Below are positions 61,555 through 64,000 of a stretch of DNA of 64,000 nucleotides, piece after piece (the first letter of the stretch is position 1; each line of letters begins with the position of its first letter). Origin of the DNA: Roseiarcus sp963842835. GTDB lineage: Bacteria > Pseudomonadota > Alphaproteobacteria > Rhizobiales > Beijerinckiaceae. The translations under genes and the position numbers were made by a program. Below the pieces are notes generated by a model. It was not told where the DNA came from. It worked only from the letters and a program-made list of their open reading frames with translations, and searched no databases. The stretch lies in NCBI GenBank assembly GCA_963842835.1, contig CAWJIB010000010.1, positions 62,001-126,000 on the forward strand, given 5' to 3'.

Positions 61555-62331
61555 ATGCTTACGACAAATCCCCCAGCGGCCCCATTTTTGCCAGCGAGAT
61601 GGTATTCGGTCGGCCAGCTAAGAGCGGTGTCAAAAGAAATTCTGGAAAGGACGCGCGCCGACGCAGACTTTGCGGCCCGAATGCGCGTTCAAGATCAGAA
61701 AGCGATCCCCTGGTCGAAGTCATGGCAAGAAGAAATCTATCCGTGCAGTCTCCTCGCGGACCGCATCAGCTTGACAGACGATGACACGTTTTATTGGACG
61801 CCAGATGGCGCTGCGGACGTTGAATTTAGGGCTTCAGGGAAAGCTCTCCGGGTTCAATGCACGATGGCCTTTGCCGAGCGACCCGACTTCGTTGGAAAGC
61901 AGGGCGGACATCTTCGCAAGTTGGAGGTGAAGCATGCGAACGTTGAGGGGTTCAGCTTTCCAGGAGGCTTTGTTTCGCGACCACGAGCGCGTTCCGAGGA
62001 AAATGAACTGGACGAGTGGCGTGCCGGCATTGTGAAGGCGCTAAGAAACAAGATCAAGCCGACATACAGCAGATGCTGGTTGCTCATCTTTGCGCCCAGA
62101 TGCGGATTCGACACCATTGAATATGACTTCGATAACGTCGTCGCTCCGGCGGTTGAGGAGGTCGGGAGACCGATGTGGGAAGCGGTCTTCGACGGTCTAT
62201 TTATTCTGGACACGGCCCCGGTGGCCTTCGTTGCGCTTGCGAAGCAGACGGGCAACATCGTCGCGGACGATGGCTGTCCGTCCCGCGCCGGGAGCCTCAA
62301 ACGGCTGGCCAGTCCGCAGGCGTCGTCGTAA
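61555..62331 (+). CDS. Orphan protein in lower-GC pocket
   Basis: 258 residues from the ATG at 61555, with GAGG 9 nt upstream; a TTG at 61525 would add ten. No signal peptide or membrane helix. A Trp/Glu-rich middle (IPWSKSWQEEIYPCSLLADR, then YDFDNVVAPAVEEVGRPMW) is well ordered in character, but I do not recognise the family. Codon use has more A and T than the rest of the window, and the lipoprotein and Fic genes follow, which points to an acquired block. Confidence 0.7.
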   Translation: MLTTNPPAAPFLPARWYSVGQLRAVSKEILERTRADADFAARMRVQDQKAIPWSKSWQEEIYPCSLLADRISLTDDDTFYWTPDGAADVEFRASGKALRVQCTMAFAERPDFVGKQGGHLRKLEVKHANVEGFSFPGGFVSRPRARSEENELDEWRAGIVKALRNKIKPTYSRCWLLIFAPRCGFDTIEYDFDNVVAPAVEEVGRPMWEAVFDGLFILDTAPVAFVALAKQTGNIVADDGCPSRAGSLKRLASPQASS

Positions 62332-62420
62332 TTAGCAACAACAACGGCGTAAGCACGTTCACGAAAGAGATTTCTTCGATTGGTCCAGCCGACAGGCAAA
62401 TGACTACAGGGGAGGGGCGC

Positions 62421-62828
62421 ATGGGGCGTCTTGCAACAAAGGGCGCGGTTGGCCTGGCGGCGCTAATGACGCTAGGCGGGTGCGCCGACACCGCAGACGT
62501 ATTTCCGAAGAACGCCGCCGCTCAGCGGCTTGGACCTGTGAAGGCTACTTTTGAAAGAACCGGCCTTGGGCGAGGCCCCGTCACGATCACGATGGCGGAT
62601 GGGGAAGTCTTGACTGGCGAATATCGCGTGGCCTTCGGCACCTCAGTCGGAATGGCTTTCTCTGGAGCGCAATCAGCCTCCGCCATCGTCATCGGCGACG
62701 GCCCTGTTCAGTTCGTGGCGACAGGACCCAAGACGCAGATTTTGTGCCGGGGCACGAGTACGACGATGGGTCACGGCAACGGGGAATGCCAAACCTACGA
62801 CGGCGCTGCTTGGGCGATCAGTTGGTAA
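62421..62828 (+). CDS. Small lipoprotein
   Basis: 135 residues from the ATG at 62421, where GGGGAGGGG lies about 4 nt upstream (an ATG at 62400 has none). The N-terminal signal ends in the lipobox LGGC, so Cys20 would be lipidated. The mature part (VKATFERTGLGRGPVTITMA, then GEVLTGEYRVAFG) is beta-rich, with a second Cys pair, and matches no family I know. It probably resides in the periplasm, anchored to a membrane. Confidence 0.75.
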   Translation: MGRLATKGAVGLAALMTLGGCADTADVFPKNAAAQRLGPVKATFERTGLGRGPVTITMADGEVLTGEYRVAFGTSVGMAFSGAQSASAIVIGDGPVQFVATGPKTQILCRGTSTTMGHGNGECQTYDGAAWAISW

Positions 62829-62952
62829 ATGAGTCTGGTGGGCTTGGTCCTGCCACGCGTTATCCACACTCAACGAATGGCCCCACTTCCCGGCCGTTCG
62901 CCAGATTATACCCGGACATGACGTGCAATAGACAATGTGATACGCACCTTCG

Positions 62953-63732
62953 ATGCTCACGACCCTGATCGCCCGTATCGAAGAGAAGAAGGCGCAACTC
63001 GACCGGCTGCGCCCGACGTCCGCGCCCGCCCTGGCGCAGCTTCAGAAGCACTACGACGTCGAACTGACTTACACGTCGAACGCGATCGAGGGAAACACCC
63101 TAACGCTTCGAGAAACGGCGGAGGTCATCGAGCACGGCATAACCGTCGGCGGGAAGTCGCTGCGCGACCATCTCGAAGCCGCCGATCATTACGAGGCGCT
63201 GCTGTGGGTGCGCGGCCTCGCCGCCACGACGACGTCCATCGGCGAGAGCGTCGTATGTGAATTGCATCGTCGCATCGTCGCCCGCAGCCAACCCGAGATT
63301 GCCGGCATCTATAGCCGGCTTCCACGACGCATCGCGGGTTCGCCGGTCGTCTTTCCGAACCCCGCCAAGATTCCACAACTCATGGAAGAATTCGGCGCTT
63401 GGCTGGCAGGCGCGGCGCAGGACCCGGCAACGGCCTTCGCCGCGCATTTTCGCCTGACTGCCATTCATCCCTTCGGCGACGGCAATGGGCGCACAGCGCG
63501 GCTCCTGACCAACCTCCTTTTGATCCGCGGCGGCTATCCGCCGATCGCCGTGCGTCCAGAGGATCGCAAGACCTACCTCGACGCTCTCGAACGCGGCTCG
63601 CTCGCCGAGGATTTGCTCCCGTTCCAGACCTTTATGCACGAGCGCCTCGACGCGACCTTGGCGGAGTATCTGAGCGCCGTGAGAGAGGCGCTTCCTTTGC
63701 CCGACCCGAGCCGCGAGCCGAAACCAAGATAG
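62953..63732 (+). CDS. Fic-family AMPylase-like protein with N-terminal inhibitory motif
   Basis: 259 residues. The Fic core motif HPFGDGNGRTAR lies at 172-183 with catalytic His172. The inhibitory motif S42-N-A-I-E46-G-N, upstream of the core, fits a class II Fic protein, held inactive until the Glu is displaced. Fic proteins transfer AMP (or other phosphate groups) to protein hydroxyls. No antitoxin-like partner is adjacent, consistent with intramolecular inhibition; the target is unknown. Confidence 0.93.
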   Translation: MLTTLIARIEEKKAQLDRLRPTSAPALAQLQKHYDVELTYTSNAIEGNTLTLRETAEVIEHGITVGGKSLRDHLEAADHYEALLWVRGLAATTTSIGESVVCELHRRIVARSQPEIAGIYSRLPRRIAGSPVVFPNPAKIPQLMEEFGAWLAGAAQDPATAFAAHFRLTAIHPFGDGNGRTARLLTNLLLIRGGYPPIAVRPEDRKTYLDALERGSLAEDLLPFQTFMHERLDATLAEYLSAVREALPLPDPSREPKPR

Positions 63733-63796
63733 AGCCGCCCCCTCCCCGCACGCGCCGCGCCTTGACCGCGCCTTCGGCCCGCCGCATGAGGCCGCC

Positions 63797-64000
63797 ATGA
63801 GCGCTCCCTCCGCAACCCCCGATTCGCCCCCGACTTTGGAAAGCGTGATCCTTGCGCTGTGCGCGCAGGCGCGCCCGGGGCGCACGATCTGCCCCACCGA
63901 CGCCGCCCAGGCCTTCGCCGCCGCGCGCGGAGAAGGGGAATTGGGCTGGCGCGGGCACTTGCAGGGCGTGCGCGCGGCCGCGGTGCGCCTCGCCGAGGCC
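63797..64000 (+). CDS. DUF3253-family protein, 3' end outside window
   Basis: Open to the window edge; 68 residues visible. After a Pro/Ser-rich start, ESVILALCAQARPGRTICPT and DAAQAFAAARGEGELGWRGH follow the DUF3253 pattern, a small winged-helix-like domain (ICP...A.A....W R). Probably a small putative DNA- or protein-binding domain; function unknown. Confidence 0.75.
   Translation, partial: MSAPSATPDSPPTLESVILALCAQARPGRTICPTDAAQAFAAARGEGELGWRGHLQGVRAAAVRLAEA

Noticed and set aside
1..64000. CRISPR array, prophage or rRNA operon
   Set aside because: No regularly spaced repeats, no phage structural genes, no rRNA sequence were seen.

Overview
The window is high-GC chromosomal DNA from an alphaproteobacterium, most likely Hyphomicrobiales (Rhizobiales). 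Pointers are the lepB-rnc-era operon, clpS-clpA, a phasin of the PF09361 type, DUF1489 and DUF3253 proteins, a BMP-type nucleoside ABC importer, and tightly packed ATGA-coupled operons. A Methylocystaceae/Beijerinckiaceae-type host would fit, but no methane or methanol oxidation gene is present, so genus is not claimed. Because GC content is high, many long antisense open frames exist; they were set aside.

Layout. 0-9.9 kb: the 3' end of a TPR gene, an HtrA-like protease, DedA, a phasin-like gene, DUF423, adenine deaminase, a CxxCxxCC zinc-cluster protein, moaC-moeA, a nucleoside hydrolase and a secreted CHAP-like protein. 9.9-11.4 kb: an accessory pocket with an AT-rich leader, a PPP-family phosphatase and an IS3 transposase stub. 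11.4-25.3 kb: a BON protein, MFS-recO, a GT39 mannosyltransferase-like protein, a stomatin-like protein, lepB-rnc-era, the four-gene BMP nucleoside importer and a quinone oxidoreductase. 25.5-32.8 kb: tRNA-Glu(TTC), a universal stress protein, an FlK-like thioesterase, glycogen synthase, an epimerase, a FemAB-like acyltransferase and a HIT protein. 33.5-35.5 kb: an AT-rich GT87 gene between two empty spacers, one carrying a perfect 18-bp stem. 35.5-43.2 kb: clpS-clpA, phasin, a D,D-carboxypeptidase with a SPOR-like end, a J-domain membrane protein, a VWA protein and a frameshifted DUF1489 gene.

43.3-53.4 kb is the most interesting part. It is a mostly same-strand stress/transport cluster: DUF5132, an HMA2-domain protein, a P1B-like P-type ATPase without the CPC metal motif, EcsC, DUF445, DUF3775, divergent Hsp20, then DnaK and DnaJ. 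The first five genes are coupled by 3-30 nt gaps or 4-nt overlaps, and two Fnr/FixK-like half-conserved boxes lie in the cluster's long spacers. This is the best candidate for an undescribed system: a membrane-associated, possibly hypoxia-induced module with an ATPase of unknown substrate.

53.5-64 kb: a GGDEF-EAL protein with a C-terminal cysteine cluster, a methylcrotonyl-CoA-carboxylase-like pair, a GST, a Kir-type potassium channel, then a lower-GC pocket with an orphan protein, a lipoprotein and a self-inhibited Fic protein, ending in a DUF3253 gene cut by the window edge.

Functional themes: purine salvage (adenine deaminase, nucleoside hydrolase, BMP importer), carbon storage (glycogen synthase, phasins), protein quality control (HtrA, ClpAS, Hsp20, DnaKJ, LepB) and envelope remodelling (D,D-carboxypeptidase, FemAB-like, GT39/GT87).
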